NCBI GenBank assembly: GCA_030374765.1 | Contig: JARGXX010000113.1 | Location: forward strand, 62,001 to 126,000 | Direction of reading: 5' to 3' | DNA length: 64,000 nucleotides | Source of the DNA: Agarophyton chilense | Lineage: Eukaryota > Rhodophyta > Florideophyceae > Gracilariales > Gracilariaceae | Shown: positions 10,829 to 20,460 of the stretch, piece after piece | Layout: the number at the start of each line of letters is the position of its first letter | Position numbering within the stretch: the stretch's first letter is position 1 | Notes under the pieces: generated by a model | What the model was told of the DNA's origin: nothing | Databases searched by the model: none | Seen by the model: the letters and a program-made list of their open reading frames with translations, nothing else | Program-made: the position numbers and the translations under genes

Positions 10829-11479
10829 CTAACGTCTACATGGTTTACAGCAGGAGAAGGGGGGAGGATACACAAGAGTGTGCAACCTTCTTGCAAAAGA
10901 ACACGGACCACAACAAGAACCAAACGGGTTTCCTACTTTTCGTGGAACTGGGGAACCTTTACGTCTTTTGGGCGCTGCAATCGCTCTTCGGGGGGCTTCC
11001 TGGCGTGAACAAATAGTAGGCTCCGTATCGTTTTCAGTCGCGATCCATGGAATGGACGAGATGAATTCTGTTTGCCTCAATGATGATGAAACTTCTGCTC
11101 TGTACGTGATCTTGAGATCATTGGGGTTTCCTTCTCTTTCTGCGATGAGCAAAGTAGCGGTTGAGCTTTGGGGAGAGGGTTGAATTGCACGTCCTCCCTT
11201 CGAACAGTAGAGGCGGACTCCTTTCCCTGTGAGACATTCTCCGCTGCATGTAACAATCACGTACTCTGGAACCGCAGGAATGTTCTGCGCAGATGGAGGA
11301 GAATCATAACCTGTCGTGGAGAAGAATCTGGTTGAATCGTCCGGTATTATTGTTTCCGATGCTCGGATACTCGTCGAGGCCGAAAGAGAAGCAGAGTGCC
11401 CGATGGGTGATGGTGTGCAATGAACGGGAGAAAGGTAATGCAAAAAAACCATCAGAAAAACGAACGAAACGAGCATCAT
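10829..11479 (-). CDS. putative secreted cysteine-containing protein, 216 codons
   Basis: The frame begins MMLVSFVFLMVFLHYLSPV followed by HC, a good signal peptide with a hydrophobic core and a plausible cleavage site near residue 21. The mature part starts with a Ser/Thr/Pro-rich segment, then a Cys pair motif (TCSGEC, later LYCSKGG). It ends with a basic stretch and two CCxPC motifs (CCGPC and CCKPC) about 25 residues apart. No family is recognised. The design suggests export to the cell wall or outside. Signal-peptide placement exactly at the frame start supports a real gene. A competing plus-strand frame overlaps the 3' part, and no promoter or poly(A) signal was identified. Confidence 0.45.
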   Translation of the reverse strand: MMLVSFVFLMVFLHYLSPVHCTPSPIGHSASLSASTSIRASETIIPDDSTRFFSTTGYDSPPSAQNIPAVPEYVIVTCSGECLTGKGVRLYCSKGGRAIQPSPQSSTATLLIAEREGNPNDLKITYRAEVSSSLRQTEFISSIPWIATENDTEPTICSRQEAPRRAIAAPKRRKGSPVPRKVGNPFGSCCGPCSFARRLHTLVYPPPFSCCKPCRR

Positions 11480-12408
11480 GATGTCGTGTGAGGAAGGGAT
11501 GAAGCTCTGGAATGTTGCACAGAAAGCGATGGAGCGAAGAGCCGAAGAAGGTTGACTACAAACCAGCGCGATTGACCCTCTGTGTGCCTCTCCTTCTTCA
11601 TCTTACAAAGCAAAGCCGTGGTTCAAAACGTGTTGCCCGAAGCAAACTTGATTATGGTACACTACACATGTAGTCTGACGCGATATTTCACACAGGGGTC
11701 TTGCAGACGTTTAAAAGACTGTAATGAAAACAAGGCGATAGCCATGACAAACGCTGCCTTTCAAATTAGCGATTCGGATAAATGCCAATCAAAATGGGGT
11801 CGTTGGAAGATCCTGCTGTTGCTCCAACCGCGGGCATCATTTGGGTGATTACATCTCAGAGGGCTCGGTGTCATGCTCCGCCTCCCAGCCTCATCAGCAT
11901 CATGCTGATCGGTCAAAACGTTGAAGGACGTGCTTTTTGTGCTCCATATGCGCGTCTTTTCGGGAATCTCTCATGCAGTTATATGTCTCGTACTGTAGGG
12001 ATATATTTGCGCGTTATTTGACAAAAGTGGCAATCCCCACTTCAATAACGTGAGAGAACTTATTCTTTCTACGAACGGCTAGCATTGCTAACCCTGGTAC
12101 CTCATGTCTTAAAAGCGACAACCAGAGAACGGGGGAACTGAAGATGAGCAACTGCGTTTCATGAGATGGAATCCAGTATCGAACACGCGTAGGACCGAGA
12201 GAGAGAAAAGATGGCCTTTTACCTACAGTTTTGAGTCATCTGTTGCCGGAAGCCTATATACCGCTGCAGGAACCAGGTATTACTACAGGAGTGCCTCTTA
12301 TATCCATAGGGTTTGGATGGAACAAGAGCCATTCCTGCAAATGAAAGATCAACCAGTTTTTTCGAAGTCAATTGCCGCCCACTACAGCCGAACCTTAGGG
12401 GCAAAAGG
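11480..12408. other. no recognisable feature
   Basis: Short frames on both strands lack known motifs. The DNA runs up to the start of the dispersed repeat at about 12409. Confidence 0.4.
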
Positions 12409-12594
12409 GGAATATACACGACGTACAACACGTAGCATAATGATTGGATTTAGACCAAAAAACATAGGTTACCCACCTCACGGAGCGCAGAATGCGCCGT
12501 GTTCCCCAATTTAGAGCTCACTTCCGGCCACATCTTCCGGACGCGAATCGGTTCGTCTTCCCACCCTTCTGCGCCAATCCTCTCTGCTTCCCAT
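12409..12594 (+). repeat. dispersed repeat copy A, left part
   Basis: This stretch is clearly similar, in inverted orientation, to about 35310-35522 (for example the shared ATGATTGGATTTAGACCAA and GAGCTCACTT). The copy is cut at 12594 by the insertion of Ty3 element 1 and resumes at 18298. The repeat has no coding capacity of its own that I can see. Its ends do not form obvious terminal inverted repeats, so its class (MITE, solo LTR or SINE-like) is undecided. Confidence 0.75.
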
Positions 12595-13062
12595 TGTTGC
12601 ACGCTAGCGCCTGCTTGACCCCCACGCACGATCACGGTCAGCCCTAGACTGCTGACCGACACGCTAATCGGTATCCCGATGCGGCAGCGCCCGATGCGCT
12701 CGCAACCGATACGCCGGCGATGCGCTGGCTCCGATTTATCGGACCTTCGCCGATGAGACGCCGCCTACAGTTTTCTCCTTCCTTTGACAATAAATACCAT
12801 CGCCCGCCTTATTCATTCGGCAGCCTTGAACGGAGGCAGTCGGCACGTTACCAAACCATCTCTTTGCCTGCTCACGCGCACTTGAACCCTCACACTGCTG
12901 AGGGTGTTGCCTTCCGCCTACCGCAGGCAAGTCCTTTGATTGCCGCAGCCTCTGCGCTTTCGCTTGTACTCATTGCGGTCTCCGACGTCCGCAATTCCCT
13001 TCGACAAATCCATTCAACTGAACGTTCCGGTGTACTATCCTTCGGAGTCGAGGCGTGCCACA
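12595..13062 (+). repeat. element 1, 5' LTR (468 bp)
   Basis: It starts TGTTGCACGC and ends GTGCCACA, and is the same length as the copy at 17826-18293. It contains an AATAAA-like acaataaatacc near 12787, a possible poly(A) signal. The base after the LTR begins gaaatttctaac, with no TGG-type primer-binding site directly adjacent. Confidence 0.93.
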
Positions 13063-13088
13063 GAAATTTCTAACTGCTCATTCCGCGG

Positions 13089-15470
13089 ATGAACACGTGC
13101 GCCAAGGCACGTTCCAGTTCGCCGTTACGCTCACCCCTCCAAACCACGAAGCGTCGAGCCAAAAAACATCACGAAATGGCCAACGACGCCCAATTCGCAT
13201 CTTCGTCCCCGTCTAGAGCTGTCACCATGTTTGCGCCAATCTCAGCACCGATTTTGCGCTCGGTCGATCCGGTGAAAGTCGCCAGATTTCTCAAAGAGCG
13301 CGAGCGGTACGAGTTGGAAGTCACTGCAAAGCAGTCTCAGGGGCCCTCGCTTGAAGTTCTTCCGTATAAGGCCAGCGTCGACCGTTCGTTGCTCAAATCT
13401 CTCCACTATATAAGAAAGTTTGAGAAGTTGGCACCAAACGCCCAGTCGTTCAAAGACCTGACAGATGACGTCATCAAAACATTCGTAGAGTCATTGGTCA
13501 AACGAACGGAATCCGACGTTTTCGATCCAACAATCATCGAATCTGCGCTGAACGGATTTTCGATGCCGACGAAGATTTTTGATCCTGAAGCAAGGATAAC
13601 CACATACTGCGCAGAGTTTCTAGAACGTCTCGAGTCGGTAGGATGTGGCACTTTTCCGGATCAAAACCCCAAGAAATCCGTTCGCCTCCTCTGTGCCCGC
13701 CTTCAGCCTGAAGCGCTCAGAAAGGAGATGCGTAAACGACTTGAGTATGACGAGTCTTTGGAGAGCTCCGTTAGGGCATTTATCAAGATTCTTAAACAAG
13801 AAGCGATAAATTGTCAAGCCTACGCTGTTAGTAAGGGCTCCGAATCTGGGCCACAGAGAAAGCAGCAGAAAAATTCTCAAGTTCCTATCACGAAATCAAA
13901 TTCGTCGAATCAGAAACCAATCTGTCCCTATCCACCCCACAAAGAAAAAGGGCAGCGCCATTTTCTTAAAGACTGTCGCGATTGTCCGAAACAGGAAAAG
14001 GACAAACTTTTCGAAGAGCTACGTAGTGTGAAGAAAGAAGGAGTCAAGCGCACAACCAATCCCCTTTGTCAAGCCAAAGACTCCACCGTTCTCTTCACGG
14101 CCACGCTCGACGAAAAGTTCCGCACCACCGTCTGCGCCGACATCGGTTCGGCTGCAACCCTAATGGATACCTCTACCCTGAAAAGGGCACAGAAGGCGGG
14201 CGTCGACGCTTCTGTAGTCAAGCTCGTCCCTCCCCGAAAATTCGAAATGGCTGCAAAGAATCCGGACGGTTCACCTACCATGATCGAATGTACTCACGCA
14301 GCTACTATTGACACCGAGATACACATCCGACACGAATCCGCTCTTGTTCTGCGAAAACTCCGATGGATTGCTACCCCTCAAATTGTCGACGAACCTTTGT
14401 TAAGCCGCCCACTGTTGGAGGCACTAGGGTTCGATTGCCAAAAAGTAATGCAAGCCGCAGCCGATCGGTTTGGGGGCTCTGTAGACGTTTCCTCTATTCT
14501 TGGAAACAAATGTGACTTTGGAACCAGCCGGATTGGTCGCATCATCGATGGGGTTTACCACGCCGACGGCGGTATAGAAGACGCCGATCTGAATGCTGAC
14601 GACGGTTGGTTGGATCTTGGCCCCGAAAACCCAGCAGAAAAGGAAAGCGTGATACTCTCAAAGCTGGAGGAAGCCAAAAAACACGGAATGTCAGAAAACG
14701 GCTGTCACAAACTCGACATGTTGCTTCGCGAATACAGTGACATCATTAGAATGAAGTTGGACGCAGGCAAACCCGCTGACATAGAACCTCTCAAAATCAC
14801 GCTCAAACCAAATGTCGTCCCTCACCGTGCCAAACAGCGGCGTTATGCGAAACCTAAGCGTGAATTTTTGACACGCTATGTTCGCGAACTCCTCCGACTG
14901 GGTTTTGTCAAGAAGGCGTCGTCGCCCGAATGGGTATCGGCACCTCTCGTCGTCCCAAAGAAACCGCCGGCTCTCTATCGCCTCACCGTTGACTATCGCT
15001 CCATCAACGCGGTAACCAGACCGACTCTCTGGCCTATGCCGAACATCGAAGCCGAACTCGCCGACACGCGTGGCGCTGCTGCCTTTGCTGCTATTGATTT
15101 CTGTAGTGGCTACTGGCAAGCGCCTTTACACCCGGAGAGTCAGCCATTATTCGCTTTCTCGACCCCAGAAGACGTCGTCATGCCAACTCGGACCACACAA
15201 GGCGGTTGCAATTCAGCAGCCAACTTTCAGGAAAAGGTTAAGCAATGTTTCAATGAGCTTCGAACCAACCTTAAGGCCTGGCTCGACGATTTTATGCTTT
15301 TTGCACCGAACGAAGCCAAACTTCTATTCATCTTGCGGCGTTTTTTTAGATCTGCCGCAAGCGCCGTCTCGTTGTTTCCTTACCAAAGTCTGATTTCGTT
15401 CTTTCCGAAGTCGCTTGGTGTGGTCGAATCATCGATTCGAAAGGTGTCCGATTTCACCCAAAGAACATAG
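13089..15470 (+). CDS. element 1 gag-protease-RT polyprotein, first part
   Basis: A 793-codon frame. The first 280 residues are capsid-like (helical, with an MFAPISAPI motif after a basic leader). At about residues 278-300 a Cys/His cluster reads CPYPPHKEKGQRHFLKDC, a nucleocapsid-type zinc motif of an oomycete/algal Ty3 group. The aspartic protease follows near residue 347 (VCADIGSAATLMDTS, with DIGS instead of DTGA or DSGA). RT spans about 570-760, with VDYRSINAVTRP, AIDFCSGYWQ and, near 728, LKAWLDDFMLF, the YxDD box in WLDD form. Sequence past about 15350 is out of frame with the rest of pol. The ATG at 13089 is the first in frame after the LTR. Confidence 0.85.
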   Translation: MNTCAKARSSSPLRSPLQTTKRRAKKHHEMANDAQFASSSPSRAVTMFAPISAPILRSVDPVKVARFLKERERYELEVTAKQSQGPSLEVLPYKASVDRSLLKSLHYIRKFEKLAPNAQSFKDLTDDVIKTFVESLVKRTESDVFDPTIIESALNGFSMPTKIFDPEARITTYCAEFLERLESVGCGTFPDQNPKKSVRLLCARLQPEALRKEMRKRLEYDESLESSVRAFIKILKQEAINCQAYAVSKGSESGPQRKQQKNSQVPITKSNSSNQKPICPYPPHKEKGQRHFLKDCRDCPKQEKDKLFEELRSVKKEGVKRTTNPLCQAKDSTVLFTATLDEKFRTTVCADIGSAATLMDTSTLKRAQKAGVDASVVKLVPPRKFEMAAKNPDGSPTMIECTHAATIDTEIHIRHESALVLRKLRWIATPQIVDEPLLSRPLLEALGFDCQKVMQAAADRFGGSVDVSSILGNKCDFGTSRIGRIIDGVYHADGGIEDADLNADDGWLDLGPENPAEKESVILSKLEEAKKHGMSENGCHKLDMLLREYSDIIRMKLDAGKPADIEPLKITLKPNVVPHRAKQRRYAKPKREFLTRYVRELLRLGFVKKASSPEWVSAPLVVPKKPPALYRLTVDYRSINAVTRPTLWPMPNIEAELADTRGAAAFAAIDFCSGYWQAPLHPESQPLFAFSTPEDVVMPTRTTQGGCNSAANFQEKVKQCFNELRTNLKAWLDDFMLFAPNEAKLLFILRRFFRSAASAVSLFPYQSLISFFPKSLGVVESSIRKVSDFTQRT

Positions 15471-15592
15471 CTGGCCTTACCAACAGCAAGCCGCCGCGTT
15501 CGGCAGGAGAACTGTCCCAGTACGTACACGGGGCTACCTGGATATCCTCCAGCATCCCGCGTTTCGCTGAGCGTGTCAGCCCACTTCGCAAA

Positions 15593-17785
15593 TTGCTTGA
15601 AAAAGCCTACGCCAAGGCAGGAGGATGTCATAAAAAGAAGGCTATCGCACGAATCTCGCTAGAAGATTTAGGCTGGAATGAACATCATCTGAACGCCTTC
15701 AATGACTTGCAAGCCCAAATACGAGAGGCTACTCGTCTGGCACATCGCAACCCAAATTTGACGCTGTGCATTTACACGGACGCCTCAGATAAGCACTCGG
15801 CTGCAGCGGTCACGCAGTGTCATCCTGATGAGCTCAATAAGCAGCTTCGAGACCAAACGCATGAACCATTGGCGTTTATTAGCTCACTGTTTTCAGAGCG
15901 TGAAGAACACTGGTATACATATGAACGTGAGGCCTACGCAGTCGTTCAAACATTCCGAAAGCTTGATTACATGCTTGCATGTGACCAAACCATCCGCGTT
16001 TTCACAGACCACCGCAATCTGCTGTTTGTTTTCAACCCGGTAACAATGGAGCCTTCTCTAGGACGCCACAAAGTACTTAAAGTCATTCCCTGGGCCCTTT
16101 ATCTCAGCGCCTTTAACTACCGCATCGAACACATTCCCGGTGACTCGAACGTCTGGGCAGACATCATGACACGCTGGATGCGCGGGTATCGAAAACCTCC
16201 TGCCATTCGACGAGTGGCTCCGGTGATACCTTTTGGCGGAGTCACAATGTACCCAGATGACCCTGAATTCCAGTGGCCCGATATCAGCGAAATCTTGGAT
16301 GTCCAGAAAAAGCACAAAACTACAGCTCCGGAAGCAGCAACGCTCCAGGATTCCCAGATCCTCTCTGTAAACGGAGCAACTTGGATACCAGACGACGCTA
16401 TTCACCTCAATCTTCGACTTCTCACCATCGCACACGCGGGGACTGCCGGTCATCGCAGTGGAGACTCCACCTGGCAGGCCCTTCGGACGGAATTCTTCTG
16501 GACTGATCAGCGCGACGATGTTCGTGATTTCGTGGCTGCTTGTTTACTCTGCGTTTTATCCAAAAGTGGCAACAAAGTACCGCGTCCGCTATCCACGACG
16601 CTACATGCTACCAAGGCAAACGAAATTATACATTTTGACTATGTTTTTCTTGGGCAAAGCGACAACGATCAAAAGTACGCCCTGATCGTCAAAGATGAAC
16701 TCAGTGGCTATGTATGGCTCAATCCATCCCCAACAGCCGATTCCAAACATGCAGTCTCGGTCCTTGCTCCTTGGACACGGATTTTCACAGCACCTGATGT
16801 ATGGGTTTCCGATCAGGGATCTCACTTCAAGAATCAGGTACTGGAGCTTCTCTCCTCTACCCATGGGATCCGCCACAACTTAACCCTCGCATACTCGCCC
16901 TGGATCAATGGAACCGTAGAGTCCGTCATGCGCTCTGTTATTTCTTCCATGAGAGCAATGTTGGCAGAACTGAAGCTAGGACCCCAAGACTGGCCATCCG
17001 TTCTACCCACTATCGCCACAGCGCTGAACGAAACTGGATTGGAGCGTCTCGGCCGCAATTCAAATGGAATCGTACGAAGCCCTCTTGAAGTCATGACTGG
17101 AATTCGACCAAAGCGCCAAATTCTTCGCGTCCTGCCGCCCTCTTTAGATCACCTCAACGCCAAGACTGTTACGCAAGCTCGTGCCATACAACTTCTCAAG
17201 ATCGAAGAGCTCCAATCCTCTCTCAACCAGATGCACGAAGAGGTCTCAAACCGAAACTTTAAGAGTCGCGAGCACGCCATTGCCAGGCACAACGCCGCAA
17301 CAAATATCATCTCCCCATCGTTCTCAGTCGGAGATTTTGTTCTCGTGCGCCATGCAACCGACCAAGGACACAAAATGCGCTTCAAGTGGCACGGCCCATG
17401 CCGCATCACCACTGTTCACAGTCCACTGGTCTATTCAATCAGTCCCATTTCAAACGGAAGAATTAAAAAAGCCCACGCAACCTGTTTAATCCCGTACAAA
17501 GACGCATTGCACGGAACACAAGTTCCTCAAGAAATGATCGAACTTGCCGATAAAACCGAATCTCGATACGAAGTCATAGACAAAATCGTAGACATCGGCA
17601 AAGACAAAGATGGTATTTGGCTTCGAGTCGTCTGGGATGGACTTCCTGACGAGCGTGACTGGACATGGCAGCTCGCCTCCGTTCTACACACTGATATTCC
17701 TGAGATGGTGCGCGCTTTTCTCGCAACTTGCAAGAAAAAGAAGCTAGCAGCGTCAACCATGCGCCAGCTAGGCATATCTGCCTGA
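15593..17785 (+). CDS. element 1 RNase H-integrase-chromodomain polyprotein, second part
   Basis: A 730-codon frame in phase -1 to the first part. Protein-like sequence extends upstream to a TAG near 15346 (CRKRRLVVSLPKSDF, then WCGRIIDSKGV), so the true junction lies at about 15345-15350. RNase H is at residues 55-200 (IYTDASDKHS, FTDHRNLLF). The integrase zinc domain has HAGTAGHRSGD, then CLLC. The integrase core has FDY, a KDELSGYVWL phrase, VSDQGSHF and GTVESV for D, D, E. The last 80 residues (YEVIDKIVDIGKDKDGIWL ... VVWDGLPDERDWTW) form a chromodomain-like module thought to steer integration to chromatin. The terminal TGA is at 17783-17785. Confidence 0.88.
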   Translation: MLEKAYAKAGGCHKKKAIARISLEDLGWNEHHLNAFNDLQAQIREATRLAHRNPNLTLCIYTDASDKHSAAAVTQCHPDELNKQLRDQTHEPLAFISSLFSEREEHWYTYEREAYAVVQTFRKLDYMLACDQTIRVFTDHRNLLFVFNPVTMEPSLGRHKVLKVIPWALYLSAFNYRIEHIPGDSNVWADIMTRWMRGYRKPPAIRRVAPVIPFGGVTMYPDDPEFQWPDISEILDVQKKHKTTAPEAATLQDSQILSVNGATWIPDDAIHLNLRLLTIAHAGTAGHRSGDSTWQALRTEFFWTDQRDDVRDFVAACLLCVLSKSGNKVPRPLSTTLHATKANEIIHFDYVFLGQSDNDQKYALIVKDELSGYVWLNPSPTADSKHAVSVLAPWTRIFTAPDVWVSDQGSHFKNQVLELLSSTHGIRHNLTLAYSPWINGTVESVMRSVISSMRAMLAELKLGPQDWPSVLPTIATALNETGLERLGRNSNGIVRSPLEVMTGIRPKRQILRVLPPSLDHLNAKTVTQARAIQLLKIEELQSSLNQMHEEVSNRNFKSREHAIARHNAATNIISPSFSVGDFVLVRHATDQGHKMRFKWHGPCRITTVHSPLVYSISPISNGRIKKAHATCLIPYKDALHGTQVPQEMIELADKTESRYEVIDKIVDIGKDKDGIWLRVVWDGLPDERDWTWQLASVLHTDIPEMVRAFLATCKKKKLAASTMRQLGISA

Positions 17786-17825
17786 GCACTACAGCTAAAC
17801 AAAGCCGTTGCGCTCATGGGGGCAC

Positions 17826-18293
17826 TGTTGCACGCTAGCGCCTGCTTGACCTCCACGCACGATCACGGTCAGCACTAGACTGCTGACCGACACGCTAATC
17901 GGTATCCCGATGCGGCAGCGCCCGATGCGCTCGCAACCGATACGCCGGCGATGCGCTGGCTCCGATTTATCGGACCTTCGCCGATGAGACGCCGCCTACA
18001 GTTTGCTCCTTCCTTTTACAATAAATACCATCGCCCGCCTTATACATTCGGCAGCCTTGGACGGAGGCAGTCGGCACATTACCAAACCATCTCTTGGCCT
18101 GCTCACGCGCACTTGAACCCTCACACCGCTGAGGGTGTTGCCTTCCGCCTACCGCAGGCAAGGCCTTTGATTGCCGCAGCCTCTGCGCTTTCGCTCGTAC
18201 TCATTGCGGTCTCCGACGTCCGCAATTCCCTTCGACACATCCATTCAACTGAACGTTCCGGTGTACTATCCTTCGGAGTCGCGGCGTGCCACA
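17826..18293 (+). repeat. element 1, 3' LTR (468 bp)
   Basis: This copy aligns with the 5' LTR over its full length with about 13 substitutions and no indel. It is preceded by a short G run (catggggg cac), which is the only candidate polypurine tract and a weak one. Confidence 0.93.
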
Positions 18294-18297
18294 CCAT

Positions 18298-18351
18298 TTC
18301 AAACTCCCAACCCACGAGTAGTCTCGCGCCAAGTCAACTCACATATGCGCC
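18298..18351 (+). repeat. dispersed repeat copy A, right part
   Basis: After the element 1 target duplication, the sequence matches the continuation of the repeat at 35283-35335 read in reverse (shared CGTGGG/CACGAG and TAGTCTCGC segments and a CATATGCGCC/CATGCGCC end). Together with 12409-12594 it rebuilds one interrupted repeat unit of about 240 bp. Confidence 0.7.
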
Positions 18352-18656
18352 CTTTTTAGGCGCCTAATTTCAAAAAGAAGGTTCTCACTCTCTCTCTTGT
18401 TGTAATCTGACGATTCCATTAACACCATCGTCAGAAATGATGTAAAAACCGCAGATAACCACTCTTCTCCCGATTTTCTCAGAAACTGGTGTCCTTCCAA
18501 ATGTCTCAGAAATCCTTTAATTTACAGACTATCCGCGTCAAATAGCTGTCTAACATCAAACTGTTGGCTGTCAATACTTTCGATGATACTAATTTTTCGT
18601 TCTTTTCCTTAACAATTCTAAATTTCTGCTCTGTTCCACCAGATTTTGTTCAAGTA
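18352..18656. other. AT-rich spacer, no feature recognised
   Basis: Between the end of dispersed repeat copy A and the left end of the Tc1/mariner element there is AT-rich DNA with no coding frame. It does not resemble the 5' part of the element 2 LTR, although that would be expected if the transposon had inserted cleanly into that LTR. Confidence 0.4.
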
Positions 18657-18687
18657 CAGTGAAAGAAATTAGAATAGAACACCCCCA
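18657..18687 (+). repeat. Tc1/mariner left terminal inverted repeat
   Basis: It begins CAGTGAAAGAAATTAGAAT and continues AGAACACCCCC. It matches the inverted right end in about 26 of 31 positions and follows the dinucleotide TA. Confidence 0.75.
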
Positions 18688-19129
18688 CGTCTTTTATGTC
18701 TCTCGACTTGCCGGGAAGTGTTTAAATTGAAAGGGCGTTGACATGGACAACCAATAAAACAGGTATCAAAATTTGTGCAATCTTCTTTCAACGCTTCTTT
18801 TTCCTCAAGAAAAAAAGGAACAAGCCAAGGTAGTGTAAACATCACATCCGTTCAAATTTAGTCAGTGGAAACAACGTAGGTTGCTACGGCCCAACGGGTA
18901 ACAAGTTGTACATATGTTCTCGATAGTACCAGACCAGGATAGGGCAAAAAAAAGAAGTCTAAGAAAGATGACAATAAGAAAAAGTGTAATGGGTAGGGAT
19001 TGCAAATGATAAAATGTCTAATATATATGTGGCAGGCAGAGGCGAAGATATAAAGTTGTGATGTAATAAATGAAATTTATAAAGGCCTATACCACGATTT
19101 AAAGACTGGATGTATATATCGCAAACGTT

Positions 19130-19640
19130 CTATAAATTTGTATTGTTCTTCTTTCTGACGCCAGCCCGATGACGACGACTATTATAATGAACTCGGAGAT
19201 CGTGGACTTCAGGGAACTTTATATCGCATACACGGCACCAGACGTCGGTGTCTTTGTAATACGCGCGTCGCAGTGCGTTTTGGTGCTTACGACCGCCTTC
19301 GTGTACCTCTAATTGGCGTCGGCTCTACACGTTGACGCTGCACACGTCACAGCGCTTCAAGGAGAGTTTACGAGATGGAGGACGGCAGCGACGCTTCTCA
19401 CGTTGAGTAACGACCCGAAAGATGTGGCGGGCGCGCAAATCGCTAAGGGGTACGGTAGAGAGTGAAGAGTCGGTGAGGGGTGTGGCTTTCTTGGTGACGC
19501 TGACGGCTTCCACTTTCGAGCCGGAACCTTGCACAGTTGATTTTTCACTCGACGAAATTGAAGACGTCTGCACTTTATGAATGACACACAAAGTCAGTGC
19601 TTGCACAAAATACCACAAGAGCAGTGAAAGTCACTTACAC
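19130..19640 (-). pseudogene. protein with two U1-type (matrin-like) zinc fingers, interrupted by a TAG
   Basis: A minus-strand frame ends at a TAG (19325-19327) after RCDVCSVNV, but the same frame continues SRRQLEVHEGGRKHQNALRR and on to a TAG at 19130. Counting the stop as one residue gives a perfect CxxC-x12-H-x5-H finger. A second finger follows (CRVCDIKF...LRVHYNSRRH) with the same spacing. Such fingers bind dsRNA or snRNA-type targets, or DNA, in nuclear proteins. A gtaagt on the minus strand near 19635 and a tgcag near 19560 could bound an intron upstream. It lies inside the Tc1/mariner element in the same orientation as the transposase. Confidence 0.6.
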
Positions 19641-19975
19641 TTGAACGAATGCCCGAATGGCCGTAGAGTGTGAGCCGTACGACGTATAACGCGGTTCTGT
19701 TAACAACAGGAGGTGCTCAACAGCCCCACGTGAGTGACGGCTTCGCAGAAAATGGCGGTGCAGTCGCGGTAGAGAGCGGACCGAACCCCGCAAGTAAAGA
19801 AAGAAAAGGAAGAGAGTTGATGGCAAGAGAGGCTCGTACTGTGCTAGGAGAAGGTTTTGGTGCGAAAGCAGGGGGGTTGAGCCGCATCATGTGGAGCTGA
19901 CATGACCAGAGTTGGTCAGAGCCGACCGAGGTCGGCCTTATGTAGACAATTTGGAGGAACGCCGGCGCGAGAATT

Positions 19976-20200
19976 CGTGCGGCTTACGGTCCGGTACGGG
20001 CCAGCCTGTGCCTAACTGTGCGAGAATTCGTGTGGCTTGCAGCCAGTGCAGAACAGCCTGTCTCTATCTGTGTGCCTTACTCGACGGAAAACGCATTTGC
20101 ATTGCGCGCCAAATTTGTGCGGCTTGCAGCCAGTGCAGAACAGCCTGTCTCCATCTGTGTGCCTTACTCGAAGGAGAACGCATTTGCGTTGCGCGCCATA
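19976..20200 (+). repeat. 87-bp tandem repeat
   Basis: Two near-identical units (starting ggcttgcagccagtgcag at 20034 and 20121) carry only a few differences. A shorter, more diverged third unit (ggcttacggtccggtacggg) precedes them at 19981. The repeats are open on both strands, giving chance reading frames that I do not annotate as genes. Confidence 0.8.
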
Positions 20201-20322
20201 TTTTCGGTGCCCAGGTGCTGCCATCATCTTGTGTTGCCAAATCGGAGGTCCAAATTGTACGAAAAAGCAAACCGTCTTCCATTGAAATCAGAGGTTCTCT
20301 AGCTGCAATCGACTCTATTGGA

Positions 20323-20331
20323 CTATAAATA
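20323..20331 (+). promoter_or_regulatory. candidate TATA box
   Basis: TATAAATA occurs about 135 bp upstream of the ATG at 20461, in a stretch otherwise not AT-rich. It is a plausible core promoter for the small gene downstream. Confidence 0.35.
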
Positions 20332-20460
20332 CTTGGTCGCCCTACTTCTTTCGTTCTTGTCCCTGGACACTTCTTCCATCCGTTTCCAACCTGCGCCGCG
20401 ATTCCTCACTGCCCGTTCCACTACGCACCATCGGGACTCTGCGCCGTCGACGAGAGCGAG

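Larger units (their letters stand above)
12595..18293 (+). mobile_element. Ty3-type retrotransposon with chromodomain-like C-terminus (element 1)
   Basis: This is a 5,699-bp element bounded by two 468-bp LTRs that start TGTTGC and end CCACA. It is flanked by the duplication CCAT at 12591-12594 and 18294-18297. The interior encodes gag, protease and RT in one frame, and RNase H, integrase and a chromodomain-like end in a second. The uninterrupted repeat copy at 35283-35522 reads straight through CCAT, confirming the insertion point. I count about 13 differences between the LTRs (about 97% identity), so the insertion is relatively young. One frame break in pol is the main visible lesion. Confidence 0.93.

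Noticed and set aside
15340-15350. T7 run in element 1 as a programmed -1 frameshift site
   Set aside because: A -1 slip there meets TAG immediately, so it cannot join the two pol frames; a one-base deletion fits better.
13089-17785. Element 1 as an oomycete-type host gene cluster
   Set aside because: Flanking 468-bp LTRs, a target duplication and the gag-PR-RT-RH-IN order show a retrotransposon.
19976-20200. 87-bp tandem repeat as a CRISPR-like array
   Set aside because: The units are contiguous without unique spacers and the context is eukaryotic.
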